64,000 bases of DNA from Crambe crambe (taxonomy: Eukaryota; Porifera; Demospongiae; Poecilosclerida; Crambeidae). The notes under the pieces were generated by a model, which was not told where the DNA came from, did no database searches, and saw only the letters and a program-made list of their open reading frames with translations. The translations under genes were made by a program, and so were the position numbers. Positions 43,809-56,500 of this stretch are shown in pieces (within the stretch, counting starts at the first letter, position 1; each line of letters opens with the position of its first letter). The stretch lies in contig OZ004589.1 of the NCBI GenBank assembly GCA_963924555.1, forward strand, positions 1,302,001 to 1,366,000, in the 5' to 3' direction.

Positions 43809-46800
43809 CAACTGGATTTTTTAAATGTTAAGTAGCTACTAGTTATCAATACTCGAAATTATTGATGCTTGATTTTTTTTATTTTTTATTTATTTTATGC
43901 TTGGTATGTACTTATTCAAATGGGAAAACGGACTTCCAAATTGTTTCACCAATCTTCATCAATTCATCAATAGATGTTACTAATGTTCATCACAAGAATT
44001 TCAAAATAGCTGAATCTACATCGAACCAAGTGCAAAATGTAATCAAGATAAGAATAATAGCACGGTTTTTATAAGGAAATTATAAAAATGCACCAAAAAA
44101 TAGCAATTCTACATTACATCTATTTTTCATCCCCAAGTTGTGACCAATTTAATTGGATATGAACTTTCTAAACGTGGCATATCTGTGTCTGATCATTCTC
44201 TGATCATTCTCGTTAGCCCTAAGCATTCCAAATAGCTAAAACTCTTCCAATAACAATGTAGTTTTCTGGCACCACTAGTTGGTAGAACCTTGTACCCTTT
44301 GGCAGGAACCTCCCATGAGATAATACTTTTGAACTGACTGTGCTATGCTATGTGCTGGCTATAATGAAGTCCTAGAGTATGAATCTCCAGCCAAATTCTC
44401 TAGCCTTATACTCATTCAGAGATGTTGGTGTTACTTCCATGTAGAGAAGAGATGAACTTCTTTCATTGTTTGCTGTTGTTTTTCTCTCATATCAGTGTGC
44501 ATATATAGGTGGTACTTAATGTATCTGTATACCTCTGTTTGTATCGACTGGCAATTGTATAGGCTATCAAAGACACTATGACAGCATAACTTGCTGCTTA
44601 ACCTAATAAGAAATCTCTGACTTGTTCTAGTGGGCATAGCTTCAACCCACACACTGGACTAGGGGTTCCAACTGAGTGGGTGGGGGAAATAGAGAAGTTT
44701 TGACTATGCAGGTGTTTCCTTACAAATACTTCAATATTAGCAGGTTTCTTCTATTGCCAAAGTCTATAAGTGATCTAAATAATGTTTCCAAACCTCTGGT
44801 TCCTTTAATTCACTAATTGGCATGCCATGCCTGACTTAGTCAAATCTCGAAGCACTTTTTTAGATTATTTACCACATGTATTGATTATTTCAAGTGGGTA
44901 TGGCATTTTGTGGAGAGTGCTAGAAGTTAATGACATACTAACCACACTAAATGATGGTCTTAAGAGTGTGTGCGCTAATGGTAGCCATTCCCATTTAAGG
45001 CATAGAGGATGACATTTATATTTCATGTTTGACAACAGATGCAATGGCTGTATGAAAACTACGAGACAGCAGAGGGAGTTAGCCTGCCACGAAGCACTCT
45101 CTATAACCACTACCTCAGGCACTGTGCTGCAAATAAGATAGATGCGGTCAATGCTGCTAGTTTTGGGAAGCTGATACGATCAGTCTTCATAGGACTGAAA
45201 ACCAGAAGACTTGGGACTAGGTGAGTGTGATTCACAATAATCGGCTAGTGCTAATGGAATAATTTATAAAAGAGTTCTTGCTTTAGTAGCGTACAAACCT
45301 TGCTTTGGTAGTTGACAACCCATAATATCGTAATTCCATATTCGTTAGCATTTACTCTATGCATTTTGATAACCAGCTCTGTTAGGTTTCTGTAGAAAGT
45401 TATACTGGAGAATCTGATAACCTTATGCTCCCTCTGTGTCAGTTTCTGGCCCATGTTATCTTCTCAATTTATAAAACTTTATCCTTTTGGCTTTCCGGAA
45501 CAAGAATCTTGTCCTAAAGTCCACTTACATTGTATCCTTTCCAACATGTTTATTTGTAACCTATCTATAAGTTCTCATATGTCTATAACATAGATTCACT
45601 TTCCGAGACAAACAAATTATCATTAACATTATTGCCACACTAGGCATCTAAACATTTATGGATGTTTCTTTTATCATCCCATCCCTTCAATTTCAGCCAT
45701 TAACATAGAATATTCCTTTCTTTCTTTCAATGCAGAGGAAATTCTAAGTACCATTATTATGGCATCCGCATCAAACCTGACTCTCCTCTCAACACTTTCC
45801 CTCAAGATGACTCTCCTACAGTAGCCATGAGGCAGCCTTCTCAAAATGCCCAGAGGTAACGGATCTGTCCTTATATCATTGATCATGGCAGCATACCCCT
45901 ATAATCCCTCTCCGCTTGCTTCATATACACCTCCTCTATTGCTATGATTTCAGCTCCCAAATATGGACATCTAAAAGATTTTGGTTGGCAGCCACATTAA
46001 GATAAAGCAATTAACACTAGATTGGTCTTTTGCATATTTAATAGTATGCGAAACCATAAATGGAATCCAGAGCCAGCTGTCTCTAAGTGGTGATAATATC
46101 TAACACAGGGCAGTACAGCTGAGATTCATATTCATGTCTGGGTCACATGAAGATGTTATCTTCTGAGTTGAAATGTAGGAGCTGTGCAGAATTCAGTATT
46201 ACACATTCATTTATGCTTTCATGACACCCCATTGGATTATATTATAGGAACTTTCTTAATGAACTCTTTATATTCAAGATGCATAAGGACATTTTTCAAG
46301 GATCCAAGCCATACTGCAAACCATTATTATTGTATGATTTAGAGAGTATAGTGAGGGGGGCTCACCTGCTGAAGGAGGTGAAGGGAGCACTCAACCACAG
46401 GATTTGACCCCTCAACAGCAGCATCAGCAATATTTAGGGGATAGCCGTCCTGAGCTCACCCCTTTTCCAGATATACAGTGGGCAGGGATGCCAATACCTG
46501 GTCAGTTTTTTTGTTTGTTTTTTTTTAATTTATTATTATTTTTTTTTTTTAACTTTATTCCCAGTGTGTCTACTAATGTGTGTGATTTAAACCCTCCTTT
46601 GTTAATATCATATCCTGGTTTCTATCTGTAGGTGCTTTGACTTCAGATGACCTCAACCTCTTCACGGCTCTTTATCGGGAACACTGTGAGGTATGCCTTA
46701 TAAGAATATAAGTCAAAAGAATTTGGTTTAGCGATAATGTGATCTTATTTTTTCAGGCCATTCTGGATGTAGTGGTGAATCTCCAGTTTCAAATGGTGGA

Positions 46801-49800
46801 GAACTTGTGGCGTCATTTCTGGGCAGAGAACCCAAAGCAAGTGTAAGTACTATCATTTTGCCTAGAAATAAAATCCACTTTTTATTCACATAAACATTTC
46901 TAGTGAAAATAACATCTCAATCGAAGATGACTCAGATCAGCAACTTCCAAGGGAAAAACTTTTTCTTCTGACCAGTTGCCAGCCTGTGGTCGACTACATT
47001 AACTCCTGTGATCATATTCTCTACCAGTGCATTGTGGACTTTCTGGTCCCTGATGTACTTAGGCCCATTCCCGGTACTTTGACCCAGGCCATTCGAAACT
47101 TTGCTAAAAGTTTGGAGACTTGGTTGTCCAACAGCTTGAAAGGATACTCTTCCAACCTTGTCAAGGCTAAGGTATATCTCTACACATTTATATATAGTAC
47201 TCTGTGCACATTACTAGGCATGCATGTATCTGTGCATGTCTGTACATGTGCATATCTGCACATTATGTATGCATGTATCTGTGTGCACATTATGCATACA
47301 TGAATTTGTATATAATCATTTACACAAGTTTAGTGGTGTGTGTGTGAAGTATATTTTTTATTGAACACTTCCTCCCTCACCCGTCAAAACTACATGATAC
47401 GGATCTGCTATACCTTATCACCATGGGATTGTGTTATGTGCTATAGGAATGTACTCTAGCGGTAGACTACACCTACCTATCATAACATTCACACAAACTA
47501 GCACGCAAAGACTCCACAAATCTGTAGAATCTGCAAATGGATTTCTACTAATCCATCCAATTTAAATGTTATTATCATGCATGCATGGTAGTTTATGAAT
47601 TGGGGTTCAAAATAGAAGCTCTACTTAATGTGGTGTCTTATTATCCCTATGGAAGAAACTCGAGCTCTTTATTGCTAGGAAACGTACTCATAGCAGACAA
47701 AATTGTAATGTAGAGCCAGATATCTTCCTGTCTAGCTATAATTTTGCCATGCTCTATTTGATAGTTTGGATTTTGGCATATGATAGTGGTGGTACACCTG
47801 CATCGGCTATTATTTGTGGTAGGGCATAATTGCTTTATCTTTCCATGATCATGACTTTGATGCATTGACTTTGGGTTATTAATTATCATAGTAAGGCGTA
47901 TTGTATTACCCTGGACTGCATATTATAGGTAATGTCCCCTTGTACCCCATGTACGGTAATATTTCCCAGGCTACTGTAGGTAACTTTAGTTACTGCATTT
48001 TAATAATATAACGGTTCACTGACATCTCCATGACTCGCACAAATACCCTAATTCAGTGCAGAAATAATGTGACAAAAATTCAAAGCATGTTTGAGATTGC
48101 GAACATACAAAACAGAGCTAGGTGATTCTTCTTCTTCTTGTTCATCATCTTTTTTTTCTTTCTTTTTTTTTTTTTTTTTTTTTTTTTTGGCAAAGTATTA
48201 ACAATTATTTCTTGCAATGTTTCAGATTTGCTCTATGGTGGCTTTCTCGCAGACTCTGCGTCGCTACACTTCCTTGAACCACTTGGCCCAGGCTGCCCGT
48301 GCAGTCCTCCAGAATCCCTCACAGATCCAGCAAATGCTTACTGATCTCAATCGTGTGGACTTTGCCAATATTCAGGTTTGTGGGTATATAGAATGGTTCA
48401 TCTAAGTGCATTGTAATGCACACATTGATCGATTTTGTGGGGAGAACATTGAAGTCAATAAAATATTGAGAGGTTTTCTACTGACACAGCTACATTTGCA
48501 GTACATGATATTCTTACTTCTTTACATTCTTACTTCTTTACAAGTTGCATTATGATGCCTTCTTTATTCTCTACAGGAACAGGCCTCGTGGGTGTGCGAA
48601 TGTGATGAATCCATTGTGATGCAGCTTGAGCAAGACTTCAAGACCACACTCCAACAGCAGCAATCTCTGGAGCAGTGGGCAGTCTGGCTCAAAGGAGTAG
48701 TCGGTACCATCCTCAAACAGTATGAAGATGGAGATAAATTCTCCAAGGCTGCCCGTGAATTCCTTCTCAAGTGGTCCTTTTACAGGTACCATGTGGCTAG
48801 ATTCAAATAGGGGCAACATGATACAAATTATATCTTTCATCTAAAGGGCATGCTCTTCTCCTCAAGTAATTTGTCTTACAAGCTTAGTACATTAAGGAGA
48901 CACCTTCATTATAATAGCAATTGGGCAGTTGGCTTTTTCTTAAGATATCAGTGATATAATGTACCTTTACATGAAAATCTCATTTTCATAACTTGTATTT
49001 TACACTTCTCTTAGTTCCATGGTGATCCGAGACTTGACCTTGCGGAGTGCTGCAAGTTTTGGATCTTTTCATTTGATTCGCCTACTGTACGATGAGTACA
49101 TGTTTTTCCTGATTGAGCACAAAGTGGCTAAGGCCACTGGGAGGACCCCAATTGCTGTCATGTCTGAGGTAATCTTTTTTGCTTGCTCAGTAAATCTTCC
49201 ATCATAATTATAGTCATTGGTAAATGTATTATTTATGACAGTATCCTCCATCAGAGATCACTAAGTAGCTAAAACCGCTTTTGGACCCTGACCTTAATTG
49301 TTTCACACACAAGCAGGATACTGATTTCAGCATGTCTGCCACACAAGTATAGTAGCACGTGTAATGCAACCCTTTCATCTCTATGGCTTAGCCGCTACCT
49401 CACCTTTATCGCTACCTCACCTTTATCATCACTATCCTGTTGTTTATCTGAAACCAATTATATCCTCTTGGCTTCTATTGATTGTAGCCTGGCTGCCTCT
49501 GCAGGCCAGGACATGGCATACCACCCACCCTTCTTGCCCAAATCCAGCTCTTGGAGATCTACAAGGAACTGAACTTGAGTAGGCATGCTCACCAAGTCTA
49601 CCCATAACATTGAACACAGTATCAGACCTTGTTAGAGCTATCTCTTGGCAACCCAACCAACTTCTATAAGTCTAGATTTTTTCCCCAAATATGCTCTCTG
49701 CAAGACATATCTAGCTATTTTACTCTGCTTAGCTGTAACCATGTGTATATAAATATATATGGGATAGTACATACATAAACATTTGATATTTAGTCTTAGG

Positions 49801-50686
49801 AATATAGATGCAGTTCTGGTAAAGATGTGTGTATATTTCCTGTTCCATTGTGCATGAGCTTTGCAGAATGATCAAATAATTATTGTGATTTTGACTGCTT
49901 TTATGATGCCATAATAGTGTGAATGTGGAAGCTATTTCTAGTGGTGTTATGTCTACTATAATGATGAGTGGAAGTGAATGGGTTGGAAACACACTGGGTA
50001 TTGATATTAACTTTAAAGGGTGCAACTTGCGTGGGATATTGTGGTATTTCATAGGGTGGGGGTAGGGATGTTATGGTGCTGCAGCTATATTTAGCTAGGA
50101 ATGGAAAGCGTCTGTGCATCTCTGGATGTTATGGTTCAAGAGAGTGTGTATTTAACATCACTTGTGCAACAGTTATGTGGGTGTGGAATTGTATGGTATA
50201 GATTAGTTCTCTTTCAGTATGCCATGCATTTATCATTATGGGAAAAAAATAATTTTATAGTCTAGTTACATCCTTAGGGTAGGGTTGATATCAGAATATT
50301 ATTGCATAAAAATATTCAGTTTTCAGGTCAGTCTCGGAGAGTTATAGCTGCTAGTGAAAATATTGCAGTCAGCCAGTCCACTGAAGATAACCAAGGTGTG
50401 TTGCTGGATTATAATTTATTGTGAAATGTAGCTATCATGTGTAATAATGTTGAAGTCATGGCCCACATAATGATTTGACTCAGACTGATAAAACGACACT
50501 CCAATAGGTGACAAACCTCTACATAATATCCTCCAAAAGAGGACAACCTTTTTCTGTATGAAGGAGAAAAGGATATAGGTCCCTAATGTATCCATTATTG
50601 CTATAATGTTGATGTCAGCATAATTGTTTAAATTATTCTTAGTTTCTGAAGATGAAGCTCCATCTGCAAAACGCCAAAGGGTCTGA
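36676..50686 (+). CDS. RFX: RFX-family transcription factor (RFX1/2/3 type)
   Basis: Phase-consistent exons: 36676-37055, 42693-42873, 45039-45220, 45736-45855, 46343-46500, 46632-46690, 46757-46842, 46904-47171, 48226-48375, 48577-48785, 49015-49168, 50332-50395 and 50643-50686, giving ~684 residues. A Gln/Ser/Thr-rich N-terminus precedes the winged-helix DNA-binding domain ([53 protein letters not shown]). Next are the conserved B, C and dimerisation regions ([78 protein letters not shown]). The protein ends AKRQRV. RFX1/2/3 proteins bind X-box sites and switch on ciliary genes in animals. Exon joins were picked by eye, and the 36676 start may be one of two alternatives. Confidence 0.9.
38105..38112 (+). 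promoter_or_regulatory. TATA box of a candidate internal RFX promoter
   Basis: TATATAAA lies about 170 bp upstream of the ATG at 38283, which opens an alternative first coding exon. The spacing leaves room for a ~140-nt leader. No initiator motif was tested. Confidence 0.35.
38283..38473 (+). CDS. RFX: Alternative first coding exon of RFX
   Basis: A 63-codon open exon ([19 protein letters not shown]...) ends at a GTAAGCC donor in phase 2, the same phase as the 36676-37055 exon, so both can splice to 42693. The sequence is Pro/Tyr-rich ([20 protein letters not shown]) and includes VMRIKEEL, a form resembling a SUMO-acceptor site (I-K-E-E). It begins after a TATA-like sequence. It could instead be an unrelated small frame. 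Confidence 0.45.
39425..40510. repeat. Tandem duplication in an RFX intron
   Basis: The block starting CAGACTTCAAACCATAGATT near 39425 recurs near 40019. It shares GTGGGTTGACTTATTAT, AAAGATTTGATAA, GTGGAGGATGTTGCATGCA, GGCATTCACTGTGGTCAGAA and the GTGGGAAGACAGTTTTTATT end. Each unit is ~500-590 bp, and the copies differ by small deletions. Non-coding. Confidence 0.75.
41040..41062. repeat. (TA)n microsatellite
   Basis: About ten TA units in an RFX intron. Confidence 0.8.
43778..43809. repeat. Poly-T tract
   Basis: A run of ~30 T in an RFX intron; a second poly-T lies at about 48150-48188 just before the 48226 exon, where it may act as part of a polypyrimidine tract. Confidence 0.75.
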
Positions 50687-51154
50687 GAAGATTACATACT
50701 TCAACGACTCTCACTAGCTATTATACAAAACTAATCATCTCATTTTCAAGATATAACATCATTAGCTAATCTGTTATGACCATTATTAGAAGTATTATTT
50801 TGTTATCCCTCATATTGACTACATGGTTTACTGCATTGTGGCAAGTTATGATTTAGCTGTATCTCTTATGATCATGTTATCCGTATCATCATTCTTGCCT
50901 CTCCCATGACCCATTACTTATGATTATGTGATTTATTATTGTTACATAGAGCAGAAAATTATGCGCGCGCATTATTATATTATTAAGAAAAGGCGGGGCC
51001 AGCTACCGCATGTATGTCTTGTCGACCCTTTACCAGTCAGAGATGCGCGCGCGCAGCAAAGCATCTGAAAATATCAAAAAAAAAATTTTTTTTAATTTTT
51101 TTTATTAGAAGTTCATTCAATTTCAGTTAGCAGGCATCATCATAGCTATCATCT
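50687..51154. other. Convergent intergenic region
   Basis: Lies between the RFX stop (50686) and the stop of the minus-strand secreted-protein gene (51155). It holds two 3' ends. GCGCGCGC runs occur at 50964 and 51044 and an A/T run at 51077-51107. Confidence 0.45.
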
Positions 51155-53101
51155 TTATTTCCCCCTCCGCTGGAAATCCTCAAACAGACGCTTCAATTCC
51201 TTTTCATCACTACTACGTCGATCTCCTTCCGACTCATCTCTCCTCTCAGGGCTTGAATACCTTGAATCATAGATATCTCGCAATTTGTCATCGGTATCAT
51301 CCATACTGCGGTCACCCTCTTGTGTGACGTCATCTCCACCCTCACGTGTGATGTCATCTCCACGTCGGTCACCTTCCCACAGGATGTCATCCCTACGTCC
51401 AGTTAGGGGCCTTAAATCATACAAGCTTTCATCGAGACGTCTCCCACCTTCTAAGTGATGAGCTTGTAGAATGCCACCTCGAGTTGTTAGTTTTCTGGCA
51501 ACTTCAAAGGGTCCATTCTTTCGTTGAGAGGATGCAGATACTTCAAAACCTGCACCCTTCAACCCTTTGCCATGCCCTAATTCCTTCATAATACGACGTA
51601 TGAAGGGCCTTTGTCCATCGTACGGAATCCTGCTCTCATCTTCACTACCTTGAGGTGTCATCATTGGTTCACTTTCAACTTTGGGCTCATATTGTGGACT
51701 TCGAAGGTACTGGCCCTCATCTTGATTTTCGTTACGCCTGAAATATCTTCTACTTCGATCAGAAAGGATATCATTCAAGAAGCTCTTTGGATCATACTGG
51801 CTTTCATAAAGACGCCTCCCCCCTCCAATTAGATGAGCTCCTAGAACACCACCTCGCGATGTTATTTTCCTGTCTACTTCTCTAGGTCCATATTCTGGAG
51901 ACTCATCCTTTCTTCGGAAAGATGCAGTTTCTTCATAACCTGCAGTCTTCAAACCTTTCCCATGCAGCAGTGATTCATTTATGAGATGACGTATTGAAGA
52001 CCTTCGTCCATCATCAAGTTCGTTGAATAAACGTTGCAGAATCCTCCTTTCTTCCACGCTGCTTCTCGGTATCACCACTGATTCATCTTCATATTGACGT
52101 GGTTCTTGAAAGTATCGGTTCTCATCAAAACCTCGGTCACCTTCCCGATCATCATATTGAAACCTCACACTCCTTGGATAACGGCTTACGACACGATGCC
52201 TTCTACCTCCGATTCGGTGAGCCCGTAAAACACCACCTCGAGATGTCAATTTCCGGTCAATTTCATAAGGCCCGTAGAGTGGAGTCTCACCTTTTCGTTG
52301 AGAGGATGCTGTTACTTCATAACCTGCAGTCTTCAAACCTTTTCCACGTAGTGATTCTCTCAGAAAACGACGCATAAAGGGCTTTTGTCCACCATTAAGG
52401 TAATCGAGTACACGTTGTAGAATCTCGCTTTCTTCCACCTCACTACCTCGGGGCAGCATCATTAATTCGTCTTCAACTCTGGGCTCAGTGTTATAACGAT
52501 ATTGTCGCTGACGAGATCGAGATTGCTCCCCAACCCTGTCCCTGCTTGATTCTGCATCATCTGGAGGAGATATTGGTACAGCGTCTTCATTAACATGAAA
52601 CCCCATTTCAGTCATTAGCCCTAAGCAAAAAAAGAGAGCAAAGTCAAGATACAAAGGTCATCATCGCACAGTATCTCATAGAGAAATCAGGTTATGAGCT
52701 CTATTAGTTACAACTGTGAGCAAGGAATTTCACAGTGAAACCTCCAAACAACAGCCAAGTTTGGAACAGATTTTTTGACCAGGTTGGCCTTCTTGGAAAG
52801 GTCATTTTGTTCCGTTCAGTTTGCCACATGCTCAATTTACATTGCTTCACTTACATTTCAAGTATTCCTTTTGCCACTCAGCAGATGGAGTAACTTCAAG
52901 AGTGACATTACAAATACTAGCACATCTGTCGTAACAGTCCCTGGTCATCCTCAGACACACCTCACAAAGAGGTCGATTGATGTTGCAATGATCGGTACAG
53001 TCAGGACAGCAGTTGCTACATGGACGGTTCGTCTCACGGCCCATCGGCATGGAAGCACCAAGGGCAATAGAGATGCAGAGAATGGCTGCAAAGAGCTTCA
53101 T
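51155..53101 (-). CDS. Secreted Cys-rich protein with three dibasic-bounded repeats (candidate peptide precursor)
   Basis: Exon 1 (53101-52855) encodes a signal peptide (MKLFAAILCISIALGAS) and a domain with about ten cysteines (CSNCCPDCTDHC...CEVC...CYDRCASIC). Its strong donor (AAAT|GTAAGTGA) joins in phase 1 to exon 2 (52620-51155, after a T-rich tract and GCTTAG), for ~570 residues. Exon 2 is highly charged and has three repeats of ~140-150 residues. Each has HGKGLKTAGYExxAS ending in RK, then RK-[LI]TSRGGVLxAHxI-GGRR. The blocks lie between dibasic sites and the second ends in Gly-Arg-Arg, as in amidated peptide precursors of animals. I recognise no family. Processing into peptides is inferred; a structural secreted matrix protein is the main alternative. 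Confidence 0.6.
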
Positions 53102-53529
53102 TTCTTTGAAGGAGAAGATATTTATTGGCGTAACTGGAAGATTAGTGTCTGATGCCACTGACTCTACCACACTGAACTGGACCTCTTTATATACTTCATG
53201 ACATACTATTGTGGTAGGATCATACCATCAACAGTAGAAAACCAAAGTAGACAGGTTACTTTCCATGATGTAGTGTACATGGTGATGTTGTTGTAGACTT
53301 TTCACAAACAACAAAGGTTTGGAGGTTCACATGCGCCTCAGAACACTATAATCGGTTAATCTCCACGAAACATCTGCCCTGCAGCTGGTTAGAAATAGTT
53401 GCTGAGAAAGCATCGTGTTATGTTATGGGTTGTATTCGATTTTCTTGCGCAGAAATGAGTGCGCATATGAAGGCGGGGCTCATTAGTTTGACCTTTGCAC
53501 TTAAGCTATTTTTGGCGTTTGAATTCAAA
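53102..53529. promoter_or_regulatory. Divergent promoter region (secreted protein / coiled-coil gene)
   Basis: A 428-bp gap between two outward-facing starts (53101 minus, 53530 plus). It contains the TATA box at 53186-53194 for the minus gene. No gene is present. Confidence 0.45.
53186..53194 (-). promoter_or_regulatory. TATA box of the secreted-protein gene
   Basis: TATATAAAG read on the minus strand lies ~85-90 bp upstream of the ATG at 53101, a normal distance for a short leader. The neighbouring genes lack such a clear TATA, so this gene may be strongly or tissue-specifically expressed. Confidence 0.45.
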
Positions 53530-56500
53530 ATGATGACAGAACAACAAGGTAACTTATTGATATACATGTAGCTACTGCTAATATGCTACTTCTCTAGCTG
53601 CAGAAAACTCGTCCTCATGGGCAAAGAATCGTGTAGCACAACTGGAAATTCAAATGGCAGAATCACTGACTCTGCAAAACAAGGAGGTATAACGTTTAGA
53701 TGACATGGTAGCACCTTGTGATGGATCAACTGAAAGTGTGAAAATCATGATAGAGTAGTCTAGTTACTCCCCCAAGCGTTACAATAATTATCAGCATTCA
53801 AACAGTAGCTGTAGAGTAAGCTTTTATCTAATAAAGCAAAGCAGGGCTATTCCGAAAGGTCAAATATTTTCAAAACTCCTCGAGCTTATGAGCTCTATTT
53901 TGAAAGATATGTTCTACTATTATAGTAGATTATATCCTCCAACGTTGAGCTCAGAAGTCTCAGTATAGTCTCAGAAATATTTGAACAATACAGGATTAAC
54001 CACCATTCGAAATAGCCCCGCTTTACCTTACCTATCCATATCCAACACACTCTTTTTATCACCTACCACTTGATTATCATAAATCCGTAAATCCGGTATA
54101 GATTACCATGGTTTACAATAATAGTCAGTCACAGGACGTTTTCCGGTCAATTTCTTTGTTTGGTCATTTTTTACCTTATCTGACCAATTTTTTAAATTAT
54201 AACTATACATTTGAAACTGCTATTAGATAATCATGTTCGGACAATGATAGAGTGTTACTATAAGCCCTGCTCCATGAGCAGGCATCAAACATTTCCCAGA
54301 GGTTATGATCAGATGGTGATATTATTATATGTAATTAATCCAGTTCAGTGAACTTCACTGCCAAATAGCCAAGCTGTTAAGGCATTTGGAAGAGGGAGAA
54401 GCTGAGAAAGTGAGCCTGGAATCAAGCCTCGCTTCTACCCAACAGCAGAGTCAGAGGAAAGAAGTGGAATGGGAGAAATTAAAAACATCTATGCAAGGTA
54501 TGACCATTCTAATGCACAAGATGACTCTATTGATGCATTAAATTAGAAATTTAGCTAAGAATTGAGCAGTTATAGCAAATAATCAAGGTGCCAGGTGAGT
54601 GGAAATAGACTTTAGTAGTTTGAATTCCAAAGTAACTTCCTACTCTGTTTATACTGAAATATTATTAATGGTATCAGTGTTTAATCTTCAGCATGCTTTA
54701 TAGCTACGCATGCGCATCTATTAATAGTGACATGTTTGTTATGTTTGTTCATCACTTGACAGAGAGTTTAAATGTGATGAGTGGCAAGTGCCACGGGTGG
54801 CAGCGGACTCTTGAAGTTCTGCAGCAAGCTAGAGCAAAGGAGAGGCAGATTCTTTCCAGCAAGGTCACTCACTGATAATGCACAGTCTGTTATTGGTCAA
54901 GAACATTTTTAGCAGCAAATGATTGGTCACATTAAACGGGACGAAAATCTTTACTGTTACTTAACTATACTTAGCAAACTGGTCGTGTAAATTTTTTTCC
55001 TTGATATTTAAGACCAATCATTATTCTGTGCTCTGGATGTAATTATTCTTTTCCATAGAGGGGTTAGGTACTAATTTGGATAGCCTTGTACCTAATGGAT
55101 GGATTGATGGCTACCGCTAGCAGGAACCAACTGATCACTCTCTTCTCCTCCTATTATAGGAAGAACTTCTCCTAACGAAGCGTAAACAATTGGAAGAGCT
55201 CACTGAAGCTAATGAGCAGCTTCAATTTGAATTGGCCAATGAAAAAAGGTACGAGACTGGCAATCAAATTGACCGTATACAGTAGAACCTCTCTCTTAGC
55301 GAAGTGAACGCTTTAATGCTACATACATACAACCACATTAGGTGTACGTACACGGTCTTAATTATTAGTGGATGTGGTCCCTTTAGGAGAGGACAAAATC
55401 ACTGGAATAAGGACGTGGCAGGGTATCCTTAATAAAGCAGAGAGTTCTTAATAAAGCAGAGAGTTGATCTCATTACAGGGTAGTCTAATTAGACAGCATA
55501 ATCTAACTCTCTCTTTTCTTTTTTTTTGCAGTCCTCAATTTATAGCTAGTGCTCTAACTGCAGATGATGTACTGTATATAATTATTATGTTGATGTGCTG
55601 TCCATTTCTCTTGCTTGCAGTGAAGTGGCAGGTCTGAAGAAGAGGATCAGCACACAGGATCAAGAACTGAGAGGAAGAGAGATGGCCGTGCAACAGAGAC
55701 ACGAGGATTTAATGGCTAGTATCGAGCGAGAGAAAAATCTAGAGCAGGAACTTCAAGTATGTGCAGCCAATCTTTCCACTTTACTGCATGGATAATCTAC
55801 TGTCCCCTCCATGTGACTGAACTACCTCAAAAACCCATGTTCTAGTCAGGACATCTTCAATTGTGTCCTAGTGCAATAAGGATGCTAGTCAGGACATTTT
55901 TGTAATCAGGACACCTTTATTGTGATCAGGACACCTTTGTTGTGATCAGGATGCCTTTGTTGTGATCAGGACACCTTTGTTGTGATCAGGACACCTTTGT
56001 TGTGATCAGGACGCCTTTGTTGTGATCAGGACACCTTTGTTGTGATCAGGACACCTTTGTTGTGATCAAGACGCCTTTGTTGTGATCAGGACACCTTTGT
56101 TGTGATCAGGACACCTTTGTTGTGATCAGGACACCTTTGTTGTGATCAGGACACCTTTGTTGTGATCAGGACACCTTTATTGTGATCAGGACACCTTTGT
56201 GTCCCAGTGCAATAAGGATGCTAATTAGGCCACTGTTGACATTTATCTCAAAAGTGTGATCTGCAGAAGCTGATAGTTATTAAATCTTCCCCCCCCCCCA
56301 GATTGTTATCCAGCGAGCAGATTCGTTAGAAGCGAGCCTTAATCAAGAAAGAGGTCTTCTTAAGAAGATGCAATTGAACCATGACCTCAATCAGCATCAA
56401 GTATAATGAGCAAAAACAGCTCATGCATAATGAAATTATCGTGCAGTGTTCTATCCATGATGTGTACATAGGTGAAGGAATTGCAAATTCAGCTTGAAGA

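Noticed and set aside
55908..56205. CRISPR-like array of regular repeats
   Set aside because: The 20-bp units are directly adjacent with no spacers, and the sequence is animal; it is a minisatellite.
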